Shown piece by piece: positions 51,389-60,138 of a DNA stretch of 64,000 nt. The stretch is from assembly GCF_021223605.1 (NCBI RefSeq), contig NZ_CP075175.1:2548501-2612500 (forward strand), in the 5' to 3' direction. A program made the position numbers and the translations under genes. Numbering within the stretch: the stretch's first letter is position 1; each line of letters opens with the position of its first letter. The notes under the pieces were generated by a model. That model had not been told where the DNA came from. It did not search any database and saw only the letters and a program-made list of their open reading frames with translations. This stretch comes from Paenibacillus sp. 481 (GTDB taxonomy: Bacteria > Bacillota > Bacilli > Paenibacillales > Paenibacillaceae).

Positions 51389-52639
51389 ATGAATATCCGA
51401 AAAGTGATGATGCTTAGCTTAACCGTCTTATTGACTAGTGCAACCATACTGACGGCAGGCGGGGGAGCCGTGTTAGCAGCAGCGGGCACGACAGGTGCGA
51501 CAGGCGATACTACCGCTACGAACGCCAATACAAAAGCAGCGACGAACCAATCGATACATTCAACTAAGAGCGGACAACATAATGAGCTCAATCGTACTAT
51601 TGTGCAGGCGTTAAAAGAGGGAGTTGCTAAGGGGATTCCGGGCGTTCTCTTCGTTACGAATAAGGACGGAGTCGCGCAGCATTATACTTCAGGGTCAGCT
51701 AACCTCTTTTCAGAGCGAAGTATGAAGACAGACTTTCATTTCCGAATCGGCAGCATTACAAAAACATTTGTGTCGGTTACGCTACTGCAACTCGTAGGAG
51801 AAGGTAAGTTAAGTCTGGATGACTCCGTGGAAAAATGGCTGCCAGGACTTGTGCAAGGCAACGGCTATAAGGGAAGCGACATTACAGTCCGACAAGTGCT
51901 AAACCATTCAAGCGGTATAGCTAGCTATACGGATGAAGCGTTTATGAAGAAGTTATATGAAAATCGATTTAAGAGCTTTACTTCTGAGGAACTCGTAAAA
52001 GTAGGCATTCAACAAAAGCCGTTGTTCGCACCAGGCGCTAAGTCGTCTTACTCCAACACGAATTACATTATTGCTGGAATGATTATTGAAAAGGTGACCG
52101 GACAATCATCTGCCGAGCAAATTAAACAGCGTATTATAGAACCGTTGAAGCTGAAAAATACGAGTGTACCAGGCTCTGTCACGAAGCTGCCCGAGCCGCA
52201 CGCCAGAGGCTACTACCAGCATAAAGCAGGTGGGCCATTAGAAGATTTTACAGAGCTTAATGTCACCGCAGCTTCTACATCAGGCGGAATGATCTCGACA
52301 GCCGATGACCTTAATCGCTTCATAACGGCAGTGATAAATGGCAAGTTGCTTAAGCCCGAACAAATGAAGGAGTTGCAACATACGCTACCACTCCCCGAAG
52401 CTGGCGGAAGTTATGGTCTTGGCATTATAGAGACGCAGCTCCCAAATGGGGTGAAGTTGTGGGGCCATGCCGGAGGTATTCAAGGATTTAGGACGTATAC
52501 GTTTGTTACGAGTGATGGGAAACATGCAGCAACAATGAGCATTAACTACCATGGCAATGATCTAAACGCTGTCATGACAGAGTTGTTGATGAAAGTATAC
52601 GAAGCAGAGTTCTCTGCTGTCCCTGCATCTAAACCGTAA
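51389..52639 (+). CDS. Secreted serine hydrolase 6
   Basis: 416 residues from ATG 51389 (MNIRKVMMLSLTVLLTSATI), ten bases after GAGGAGG. Signal peptide, then an Ala/Thr/Gly/Asn-rich linker longer than in the other copies. Motifs: SITK in FHFRIGSITKTF, YSN in SSYSNTNYIIAG, HAG in WGHAGGIQGF. It lacks the upstream dyad module; only GTCATA remains in the gap. The most divergent copy in the catalytic N-lobe (SANLFSERSMKTDF). Confidence 0.92.
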   Translation: MNIRKVMMLSLTVLLTSATILTAGGGAVLAAAGTTGATGDTTATNANTKAATNQSIHSTKSGQHNELNRTIVQALKEGVAKGIPGVLFVTNKDGVAQHYTSGSANLFSERSMKTDFHFRIGSITKTFVSVTLLQLVGEGKLSLDDSVEKWLPGLVQGNGYKGSDITVRQVLNHSSGIASYTDEAFMKKLYENRFKSFTSEELVKVGIQQKPLFAPGAKSSYSNTNYIIAGMIIEKVTGQSSAEQIKQRIIEPLKLKNTSVPGSVTKLPEPHARGYYQHKAGGPLEDFTELNVTAASTSGGMISTADDLNRFITAVINGKLLKPEQMKELQHTLPLPEAGGSYGLGIIETQLPNGVKLWGHAGGIQGFRTYTFVTSDGKHAATMSINYHGNDLNAVMTELLMKVYEAEFSAVPASKP

Positions 52640-52886
52640 TGAGGCGGCATGGATAGGATAGATAAATAACGCAGAGGTCAAACGAAATGTGATGCGAAAG
52701 CGGTAAAGTGGACAGCGGGTTGACCTTACCCCACGAGGGAGCAGCAGCTATTCGTAGCCGATGGTGGCATACTTGAAGCGAGCGTGCTAGTGACGTAACG
52801 TTGGTCAACCCGCAAGAAGGTAACGCAATTAGGTTAAGGATCGATCGGAGCTTGGTGTCGGAGCCCACTTAAGCGACTTGCACAGC
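52640..52886. other. Structured non-coding region between hydrolase 6 and aceA
   Basis: GCGGGTTGACC (52715-52725) pairs perfectly with GGTCAACCCGC (52803-52813) around a 77-base interior containing smaller stems and GAAA-like tetraloops. The region resembles a folded RNA more than a spacer, possibly a fragment of a group II intron domain I, but no domain V or reverse transcriptase is present. The right end has CACTTAAGC/GCTTAAGTG (52866-52893) overlapping the aceA stop. Confidence 0.35.
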
Positions 52887-54161
52887 TTAAGTGAATTGCT
52901 CTGCCTCGGTGGAGTGTTGATACGCGGTCGTCGAGGAGTTGCCTCCGGCGATGACTTGTGCAACCTCATCGAAGTAGCCAGTGCCGACCTCGCGCTGATG
53001 CTTCACGGCTTCATAGCCGTACGGCTCCAGCGTGAATTCGGCCTGTTGCAGCTCGGAATATGCAGCCATGCCACGTTCCTTGTAGCCTCTAGCCAGCTCG
53101 AACATGCTGTAGTTGAGTGCATGAAATCCAGCAAGTGTGACGAACTGGAACTTATAGCCCATCTGCCCGAGCTCCCGTTGAAAGCTGGCGATAGCGGCAT
53201 CATCAAGCTTCTTCTTCCAATTGAAAGAAGGGGAACAGTTGTAAGCAAGCAGCTTACCTGGGTACTGGGCGTGAATCGCTCCAGCGAAGCGGCGTGCTTC
53301 CTCAATGTTCGGTTCGGACGTCTCACACCAGACGAGATCTGCGTATGGTGCATAGGCTAGGCCGCGCGCGATGGCTTGATCCAGACCGGAGCGGGTGTAG
53401 TAGAACCCTTCCGGAGACCGCTTGCCCGTCAGGAATGGACGATCATACGGATCGGCATCGCTCGTAATGAGCTGCGCAGCATTTGCGTCAGTGCGGGCGA
53501 TAATGAGCGTGTCGGTGCCCATCACATCAGCTGCTAAGCGTGCAGCTACTAAATTACGCACCGCCTGTTGGGTCGGGATCAACACTTTGCCGCCCAAGTG
53601 CCCGCATTTCTTCTCCGAAGACAGCTGGTCTTCGAAGTGTACGCCTGCTGCCCCCGCTTCAATCATTCCCTTCATGAGTTCGAATACGTTAAGCGGCCCA
53701 CCGAAGCCTGCCTCAGCGTCAGCCACAATCGGGGCAAAGAAATAAGTATCCTCTTTGCCTTCCCCGTGCTGAATTTGGTCGGCGCGTTGCAACGCTTGAT
53801 TAATGCGTTTAACGACTTGCGGTACACTATTTGCCGGATATAAGCTTTGATCCGGATACATATGGCCGGATAAATTCGCATCCGCAGCGACTTGCCAGCC
53901 GCTTAAGTAAATAGCTTTCAGCCCAGCCTTCACCTGCTGAATCGCTTGATTGCCCGTTAACGCACCAAGCGCAGCTACATAGGGCTCCGTATGCACCAGT
54001 TGCCATAGCCGTTCTGCCCCCAATTGCGCCAACGTATGTTCCACTTGCACAGAACCGCGCAAACGCAGCACATCTTCGGCCGTGTAAGGCCGCGTTACCC
54101 CTTCCCAACGCGCACCAGTCCATTTTTGCTCAAGCTCATTCAACTTCTTCTGCTGCATCAT
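52887..54161 (-). CDS. aceA: Isocitrate lyase
   Basis: A 424-residue cytosolic enzyme that splits isocitrate to glyoxylate and succinate, the first step of the glyoxylate shunt. The catalytic loop [10 protein letters not shown] with the active cysteine is present, as are the metal-site segments [10 protein letters not shown] and [14 protein letters not shown], and the ending [15 protein letters not shown]. The ATG at 54161 is nine bases after GAGGAG; the ATG at 54170 abuts that site. It follows aceB by 57-60 bases on the same strand. Confidence 0.96.
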   Translation of the reverse strand: MMQQKKLNELEQKWTGARWEGVTRPYTAEDVLRLRGSVQVEHTLAQLGAERLWQLVHTEPYVAALGALTGNQAIQQVKAGLKAIYLSGWQVAADANLSGHMYPDQSLYPANSVPQVVKRINQALQRADQIQHGEGKEDTYFFAPIVADAEAGFGGPLNVFELMKGMIEAGAAGVHFEDQLSSEKKCGHLGGKVLIPTQQAVRNLVAARLAADVMGTDTLIIARTDANAAQLITSDADPYDRPFLTGKRSPEGFYYTRSGLDQAIARGLAYAPYADLVWCETSEPNIEEARRFAGAIHAQYPGKLLAYNCSPSFNWKKKLDDAAIASFQRELGQMGYKFQFVTLAGFHALNYSMFELARGYKERGMAAYSELQQAEFTLEPYGYEAVKHQREVGTGYFDEVAQVIAGGNSSTTAYQHSTEAEQFT

Positions 54162-54217
54162 CGCAACCATCTCCTCGTACTCGATTCATTCATCCCAACT
54201 CAATCACCCAAACTCAT

Positions 54218-55831
54218 TCATCCCAACAAATCATAGCCCGCGACCGTCAAGAACTCGCTACAGCTTTCATCGCTAATCAGCTTCGTAAACAATACCTTAG
54301 CCTCTGCGAACTTCCGTCCGTTAAACGTCAACTCGCCCATATGCTCCTTAATGGCGGTTAATTCCTCTTCAATGAATTGCAATACCAGTTCCAGCGTAAT
54401 ATCGGTGCCGTCACCTGACAGCTTTCCTTGTGGGTGGCGTATCCACTGCCACACTTGCGTGCGGCTAATTTCTGCTGTCGCTGCGTCTTCCATCAGATTA
54501 AAAATCGGCACAGCACCATACCCGCGCAGCCAAGCCTCTATATATTGCAGCCCGACACTAATATTCGTGCGCAGCCCTTGCTCCGTAATCGTGCCCTCCG
54601 GTACAGCCAACAAATCTCCCGCGATAATTCGCACGTCCTCGCGCTTGTTGCTCAGCTGGTTATCTCCGGCCATTTCTGCATTGAAAATGTCCATCGCAAT
54701 CGGCACGAGTGCAGGGTGGGCAACCCACGTGCCGTCATGCCCTGCGCGAACTTCGCGCAGCTTATCGGCCCGAACTCGTTCCATTGCCGCTTCATTTGCG
54801 GCGGCATCATGTTTAATCGGTATTTGCGCGGCCATTCCGCCCATGGCATGGGCACCGCGTTTATGGCACGTCTGTATCACATAAGAGGTGTACGCCTGCA
54901 TAAATGGCGCGGTCATCGTCACTTGAGCGCGGTCAGGGAGTAGAACATGTGGATGTTGTTTCAATCGTTTAATGAAGCTGAACATGTAATCCCAGCGCCC
55001 GCAGTTCAAGCCTGCGCTATGTTCACGTAGTTCAAATAAGATTTCGTCTGCTTCAAAGGTGGCGAGAATCGTCTCGATGAGGACTGTTGCTTTAATGGTG
55101 CCTTGTGGAATATGAAGCTGCTGCTGTGCGAACACGAAGACGTCGTTCCACAGTCGTGCTTCAAGATGGCTCTCTAGTTTCGGCAAATAAAAATAAGGGC
55201 CCGAACTGTTCTGTAACAGAGTGTGTGCGTTATGGAACAGAAACAATCCAAAATCGACTAGGCTTGCCGATGCTGGCTCACCATCAAACGTAATATGCTT
55301 CTCTTCCATATGCCAGCCCCGTGGTCGGACGAGCAGTGTTGCCACCTGCTCATTCAGCTTATAGTGTTTCCCTTCAGGGCTGGTGTAGGAAATCGTGCGC
55401 CGAATGGCGTCGCGCAAATACAATTGCCCGCCAATCGTATTCGCCCACGTAGGCGAATTGGCATCCTCGAAGTCAGCCATGAACGCTTTCGCTCCAGAGT
55501 TGAAGGCGTTGATGACCATTTTGGCATCACCTGCAGGGCCTGTAATTTCAACGCGGCGGTCGCGTAAATCAGGAGGAACGGGGGCGACCGACCATTTACT
55601 GTCGCGTATCGCCTGCGTTTCCAGTAGAAAATGCGGCATCTCACCCGCATCAAGGCGTTGCTGCCGCTCAGCTCTGGCCTCCAGCAGCATGCGCCTACGT
55701 TCGTTGAATTGCTTGTGTAGCTTGCCGACAAAGGCCAGCGCTTCGGGAGTTACAATTTCATAGCACGAGTCTGACATTGGAGCAAGAACGCCTATTTGGT
55801 TAGACGTTGGTTCGAGGAATGCTCCCGACAT
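54218..55831 (-). CDS. aceB: Malate synthase A
   Basis: A 537-residue enzyme that condenses glyoxylate with acetyl-CoA to malate, the second step of the shunt. Recognised by [44 protein letters not shown], the signature [19 protein letters not shown], and the C-terminal [28 protein letters not shown] precedes the ATG. The gene lies five bases after a small zinc-finger-like ORF and before aceA. Confidence 0.96.
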   Translation of the reverse strand: MSGAFLEPTSNQIGVLAPMSDSCYEIVTPEALAFVGKLHKQFNERRRMLLEARAERQQRLDAGEMPHFLLETQAIRDSKWSVAPVPPDLRDRRVEITGPAGDAKMVINAFNSGAKAFMADFEDANSPTWANTIGGQLYLRDAIRRTISYTSPEGKHYKLNEQVATLLVRPRGWHMEEKHITFDGEPASASLVDFGLFLFHNAHTLLQNSSGPYFYLPKLESHLEARLWNDVFVFAQQQLHIPQGTIKATVLIETILATFEADEILFELREHSAGLNCGRWDYMFSFIKRLKQHPHVLLPDRAQVTMTAPFMQAYTSYVIQTCHKRGAHAMGGMAAQIPIKHDAAANEAAMERVRADKLREVRAGHDGTWVAHPALVPIAMDIFNAEMAGDNQLSNKREDVRIIAGDLLAVPEGTITEQGLRTNISVGLQYIEAWLRGYGAVPIFNLMEDAATAEISRTQVWQWIRHPQGKLSGDGTDITLELVLQFIEEELTAIKEHMGELTFNGRKFAEAKVLFTKLISDESCSEFLTVAGYDLLG

Positions 55832-55836
55832 CTGGC

Positions 55837-56067
55837 CTACCTCCCCCTGCTAAAGTTAGGACTGAAATACATCGATTGCAAAATGCTGGCAATGGAGTCC
55901 TGTTCATTGTAGTCGTAGTCCAAGCGACCGCTTCCGTTACAGCGCAAGCATGGATTCGTTCCATGTCCCGAGCAGGAGGAGCAATGTCCGCCTTCCATTA
56001 TCGAGCCCGTACCCTCACATTCCGTGCAATTCAAATCTCCATTTCCGTGGCAATAGCAGCAATCCAT
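55837..56067 (-). CDS. DnaJ-type cysteine-rich miniprotein
   Basis: About 76 residues with four CxxCxGxG-type motifs: [35 protein letters not shown]. This is the zinc-binding module of DnaJ without J domain or substrate-binding domain. AGGAGG is two bases from ATG 56073 and eight from the in-frame ATG at 56067, which is preferred. It is the first gene before aceB-aceA, five bases from aceB, so it is probably in the glyoxylate operon. It could be a zinc-dependent redox or folding helper; function unknown. Confidence 0.75.
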   Translation of the reverse strand: MDCCYCHGNGDLNCTECEGTGSIMEGGHCSSCSGHGTNPCLRCNGSGRLDYDYNEQDSIASILQSMYFSPNFSRGR

Positions 56068-56104
56068 ATTCATATCCTCCTCAGTGATATTGGTGGTTTG
56101 TTAT

Positions 56105-56159
56105 CACAACTGTTATGAAACAGTATATGACTTATTTGATCTGTATTATAACAGTTGTG
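56105..56159. promoter_or_regulatory. Inverted-repeat operator with extended -10 promoter
   Basis: CACAACTGTTAT (56105-56116) and ATAACAGTTGTG (56148-56159) are perfect 12-base inverted arms, 31 bases apart. On the reverse strand the right arm contains TGTTATAAT, an extended -10, about 80 bases from the miniprotein start. A regulator binding both arms could control the aceBA operon and perhaps the divergent flavoprotein. Confidence 0.6.
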
Positions 56160-56349
56160 TTGAAAAAGGGAAGCCTTTTTTTATAAAAATTTTCCACAAC
56201 TTTTTTCGGCGAGTGAGAAGTACAGGAATAACGTGCATTTTTTATTCGAGTGAGGGGCATTGTATATCCATGAAAAAGGAATGAAATCATTCCCAACATC
56301 CCAAGTGAAGTCATTCCAATTTAGTCATTTCAAACGTGGAGGCGCTTGT

Positions 56350-57552
56350 ATGTATGATTGCATCATAGTCGGGGGTGGCATTGCAGGTTTGCAGGCAGCG
56401 ATTCAGTTGGGGCGGTATGCGCATCGTGTGCTAGTCATTGATGCAGGCACAGGGCGCTCCACCCTGTGCCGCCAATATCGGAACTTGCTCGGCTGGCCGG
56501 ACGGTATATCAGGAGATGAATTGCGGCGGCTCGGCCGGGTACACGCAGAGCGATTTGGAGTTGAATTTAGACATGGGGTAGTCGTTAAAGTAAACCATGC
56601 TGAGCGAAATAATAGTACAGAGGAAAATGTAATCACTAATACAGGTAATACAGGCAATACAGATTGTACAGATGAGGGTGTGGGTTTTATCATCACTGCG
56701 GCTCGCGCTACCGGAGAAACTGAACATACACAGCGTGCAGAGCATACCGAGCATACCGAGCATACCGAGGAAACTGAAAATACAGAGCACTCAGGGTATA
56801 TAGAACATACCGAGGGAATCGAATATACAGAGCACACTGAGCATATAAAGCACACTGAGCATATAGAGCAAACAGAGTGTATAGACCATATGGAGCATAC
56901 GGGGCATACAGCAGACACTGAGCGACATGAGCAGTTTCATGCACTGACTGTCTTATTTGCAACCGGCGTGACGGATCGATTCCCAACTGTACCAGGGTTG
57001 CGGGAATGCTTAGGGCTGACGGTATATGTATGCCCGGACTGTGACGGTTATGAAGTGCGCAACCGCCGCACGATCGTGCTTGGAGCTGGGGACACGGGAG
57101 CGCAAATGGCTTTAACCCTGTATGAGCGCACCCAGCATCTTATTTATATCAATCATGATTACCGTTCTAGCCCCGTATCGAAAAAAGTGGCGGCTCAGCT
57201 GCAAGCAAAGGCAATTGAGGTGCAACATGAGCAGGTCGTAAAGGTGCTGACAGTAGGAGATGGACAGTTTCAAGGCGTGGAGTTGGCTGATGGACGTGTC
57301 ATTTTAGCGGAAAGGGCGTTTATTGCATTTGGTGGCAATAAGGTTCACTCCACTTTGTTGAAGCAACTCGGAGTAGAGCGCTTTGAGAATGAACACATTC
57401 CGACCGAGCTGCGCAGTAAAATGACCAATGTAGACGGGGTATGGGCTATAGGCGATATTGGTTTGCACGCGGAGCAGGTCGCGATTGCAATCGGGGAAGG
57501 ATCACAGGCCGCTATTTGGATACACAAAACAATCATGACCCTGCAAAAATAG
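56350..57552 (+). CDS. Thioredoxin-reductase-like flavoprotein with His-Thr-Glu repeat insertion
   Basis: About 400 residues from ATG 56350 (GGAGG seven bases upstream). FAD-binding VGGGIAGLQAA (7-17), redox pair CPDC (C228, C231) before DGYE, NAD(P)-binding GAGDTG (245-250), and C-terminal AIGDIGLHAEQVAIAIGEG. All parts of the family are present. Between residues about 123 and 193 there is an extra segment built of EHT/HTE triplet repeats, encoded by 9-base units, rich in His and Glu. Without it the length (about 330) would be normal. Disulfide reductase activity is likely; the partner is unknown. Confidence 0.85.
   Translation: MYDCIIVGGGIAGLQAAIQLGRYAHRVLVIDAGTGRSTLCRQYRNLLGWPDGISGDELRRLGRVHAERFGVEFRHGVVVKVNHAERNNSTEENVITNTGNTGNTDCTDEGVGFIITAARATGETEHTQRAEHTEHTEHTEETENTEHSGYIEHTEGIEYTEHTEHIKHTEHIEQTECIDHMEHTGHTADTERHEQFHALTVLFATGVTDRFPTVPGLRECLGLTVYVCPDCDGYEVRNRRTIVLGAGDTGAQMALTLYERTQHLIYINHDYRSSPVSKKVAAQLQAKAIEVQHEQVVKVLTVGDGQFQGVELADGRVILAERAFIAFGGNKVHSTLLKQLGVERFENEHIPTELRSKMTNVDGVWAIGDIGLHAEQVAIAIGEGSQAAIWIHKTIMTLQK
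56715..56930 (+). repeat. 9-base coding repeats (GAGCATACC type)
   Basis: Perfect and degenerate copies of GAGCATACC/GAGCACACT encode the His-Thr-Glu insertion. The perfect copies are at the start, the degenerate ones toward the end, as in a growing minisatellite. Confidence 0.8.
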
Positions 57553-57687
57553 TCAGCATCAGGCGAGAAGGGAAGATTTGCAAACGGGATAGGGCGGCAT
57601 TATCATGAACTTAGAATAAGACTACGCTTATCGACAGCGCTAATTCATAGTATATGTACAATGTGCATATGACTGAGGAGGATTCTG

Positions 57688-59487
57688 ATGATTCAATTCC
57701 CGAAGCCTGATGTGAAGCAATTTTTTCAATCGTATGTTATTGATCTATTTGCACTTAGTGCAAATGAAGAGCGTCTCATTTTTAGTGCAAATATAAACGG
57801 TCATTATAACTTATGGGCCATCCCTCTTAACGGGAGCAATCGGTATCCGTATAGACTTACTTACAGCAATCAAGCGTGCAGCTTTATTAAAGTGGACCCA
57901 CAAGGTAGGCACATTTTAGCTGGCTTTGATCAGGACGGTGATGAGAATTATCAAATTTACGCGCTAAAGCCTGAAGGCGGCGAATTGCATAAGCTGATAG
58001 AAGCAGAGGACGCGGAAAAATTGTTCTTCGCGCAGCTGTCCGAGGATGGGAAGCGAGTGTATTACATTACGAGCGAAGCCAATCCGCAATTTTTAAATAC
58101 GCGTTGCTATGATATAGAATCGGGTCAAAATGAGCTGCTTATCCAAGGTGAGGATGCGGTAACCTTTGCGAGTGCGATCAGTCCGAATGAGCAGTTGATT
58201 GCATACGTAAAGCATTTGGCTAACACGTTCACGCCAGGCTATGTGCGTGTGAATGGGGAGGATCTATGTGTCACGCCATCACCAGATGTCGTACATGTTG
58301 TCAGGGGCTTGACCTTTATTGATGATGAAACCGTTCTGTTTGCAACGGATTACGAGTCTGACTTTGGTTACTTGGCAGCGTACCATATTCCAACGCGTAA
58401 GTTCGAGGAACTGTATCGAATTCCGCAGTCCAACATTTCAGATATCAAATGGCACAAAGAAAGCCGCACCGTTATTTTGTTTACTGAGCGCGGTGTAGAA
58501 GACCAGCTGTATCGTTGGTCGCTAGATACGAAAGAGCTGGAATCTATCTCGCTTCCAGTCAGTGTTATTGAAGATTATAAAGTGGCGGACTCCGGTCGCA
58601 TTTATGTGCTTGGCCGCAGTGCGACCAAGCCAACGAATATTTATCGGGAAGCGGAAGGCGCATGGGAGGCACTGACGGATAATCGGGTAGTAGGATTAAC
58701 CGAAGAAGATTTGGTGGAGCCGGAAGTTGTAAAATACCGTTCCTTCGATGATATAGACATCGAAGCGCTGTTGTTCCGGGCCAAGGATGAGGTGGCTAAC
58801 GGGTATACGGTATTTTGGCCGCATGGCGGGCCGCAGGCCGCAGAGCGTAAATCATTCCGCAGCTTGTTCCAAACGCTGCTAGCTAATGGCTATCATATAT
58901 TCGCGCCGAATTTCCGCGGTAGTACAGGTTACGGCAGCAACTTTACTAAGTTGGTCGAGTGCGATTGGGGCGAAGGCCCGCGCAAGGACTGCCTAAAAGG
59001 AATGGAGTGGCTGTTCGAGCAAGGCATCTCCAGCCGCGACAAGCTGTTCGTAATCGGCGGCAGTTATGGCGGTTATATGACGCTGTTGTTGGCAGGACGT
59101 CATGCCGACTACTTTAAAGCAGCCGTCGATATATTCGGTGTCAGCAATTTGTTTACGTTCGTAACATCGGTGCCTGATTTTTGGAAGCCGATGATGGAAC
59201 GTTGGGTCGGCGATCCGGAAAAGGATCGCGAGCGGTTTATTACCGATTCACCGATTACGTATTTGGATACGATGGTGAATCCGATGCTCGTTATTCAAGG
59301 GGCTAACGACCCGCGCGTCGTGAAAGAGGAGTCTGACCAAATTGTTGAAGCGCTGCGCAGCAAGGGCCGCGATGTGGAGTATGTCGTGCTGGATAATGAG
59401 GGGCATGGTTTCTCCAAAAAAGAGAACGAAATACTCGTTTACGAGCGTATGTTGGACTTTTTAAAACGTCATCAATATGTAGAATAG
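57688..59487 (+). CDS. S9 family prolyl oligopeptidase-like peptidase
   Basis: 599 residues: an N-terminal seven-bladed-propeller region (repeats such as [16 protein letters not shown] and [19 protein letters not shown]) and a C-terminal alpha/beta-hydrolase. Nucleophile GGSYGGYM, acid QGANDPRV, histidine [16 protein letters not shown] oxyanion segment. No signal peptide, so cytosolic. It probably cleaves short peptides after Pro or a blocked N-terminus. GAGGAGG precedes the ATG. Monocistronic. Confidence 0.92.
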   Translation: MIQFPKPDVKQFFQSYVIDLFALSANEERLIFSANINGHYNLWAIPLNGSNRYPYRLTYSNQACSFIKVDPQGRHILAGFDQDGDENYQIYALKPEGGELHKLIEAEDAEKLFFAQLSEDGKRVYYITSEANPQFLNTRCYDIESGQNELLIQGEDAVTFASAISPNEQLIAYVKHLANTFTPGYVRVNGEDLCVTPSPDVVHVVRGLTFIDDETVLFATDYESDFGYLAAYHIPTRKFEELYRIPQSNISDIKWHKESRTVILFTERGVEDQLYRWSLDTKELESISLPVSVIEDYKVADSGRIYVLGRSATKPTNIYREAEGAWEALTDNRVVGLTEEDLVEPEVVKYRSFDDIDIEALLFRAKDEVANGYTVFWPHGGPQAAERKSFRSLFQTLLANGYHIFAPNFRGSTGYGSNFTKLVECDWGEGPRKDCLKGMEWLFEQGISSRDKLFVIGGSYGGYMTLLLAGRHADYFKAAVDIFGVSNLFTFVTSVPDFWKPMMERWVGDPEKDRERFITDSPITYLDTMVNPMLVIQGANDPRVVKEESDQIVEALRSKGRDVEYVVLDNEGHGFSKKENEILVYERMLDFLKRHQYVE

Positions 59488-59514
59488 CTTAGCGGAATCA
59501 TTCGAACTTATAAT

Positions 59515-59604
59515 AAGAGATCCTTGCATGGCAGGCAGCATTAAGGTGTTGAGCACTCAGGTGTTAAGCACTCATTTGCGGTTTGGTGTGCGGGGATCTT
59601 TTTT
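59515..59604 (+). terminator. Terminator region after the S9 peptidase
   Basis: AAGAGATCC (59515-59523) and GGGGATCTT (59592-59600) enclose a loop with two direct 15-base repeats (AGGTGTTGAGCACTC and AGGTGTTAAGCACTC, 59544-59573). Six T follow. The long loop makes efficiency uncertain. Confidence 0.5.
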
Positions 59605-59738
59605 GCTTGGCTTGGCTTTATATTTGTTCGTGGAGTAGACTGTATACTGTGTATGACTGTCCGGCTGATTAACTCCTCGCTTCGTTGCACAGATATTAAC
59701 TTGTAGCTGTTCTTTATTGGCGGACAAATGACCGAATT

Positions 59739-59903
59739 GTCTATACCAAAGTGGACGGTACATGTACATATGGCGGGAATGATTTTGCAGGATAAAAGGT
59801 CTATATCTAGATGTGGATTCTATAGAAATCGCTATATGTGTAATCGTAATCGTGGGGAACAATGTATCTCCCTTCAGAAAAGGTGTCCACTATTTGAAAG
59901 ACA
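59739..59903. mobile_element. MITE-like remnant with IS3-type ends
   Basis: The right end, GTGTCCACTATTTGAAAGAC (59883-59902), is the inverse of the repeat at 38059. The left end, TGTCTATACCAAAGTGGAC (59739-59757), matches it in inverted orientation at 14 of 19 positions. About 165 bases lie between, without a gene. This is the form of a decayed non-autonomous element. Confidence 0.45.
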
Positions 59904-60002
59904 GTTAAGTTTAAAAATCCACAGTAGACGGACGTGGGCGCTTTTAGAAGAACTTTTCAAAAGAACTTTTTTAAAAAAACATTTGATTTACGTTGCGGTG
60001 GG

Positions 60003-60125
60003 TCTGAAGCTAGTCTGAAGTTCATTTGCGGTTAGTCTAAGATTAGTCTGAATTTCATTTGTAGTTAGTTTAAGGTTAGTCAGAAGTTAGTATGTATTGA
60101 GTTTGTATTTAGTTTGTAGTTAGCT
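60003..60125. repeat. Degenerate short direct repeats (GTTAGTCTAAG type)
   Basis: Imperfect 10-12-base repeats built on AGTCTGAAG and AGTTAGTTTAAGG fill the 120 bases before hrpB. They resemble in style, not sequence, the tract at 32560-32714. Confidence 0.7.
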
Positions 60126-60138
60126 TGGAGTGAGAAAA

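Noticed and set aside
53000-55763. Several forward-strand open frames opposite aceA and aceB
   Set aside because: They are antisense shadows of well-supported reverse-strand genes, with overlapping frames and no ribosome-binding sites.
56403-56986. Cys/Ser-rich reverse-strand open frames opposite the flavoprotein repeat
   Set aside because: These are by-products of the 9-base repeat read antisense; no start signals, and the sense gene has full family motifs.
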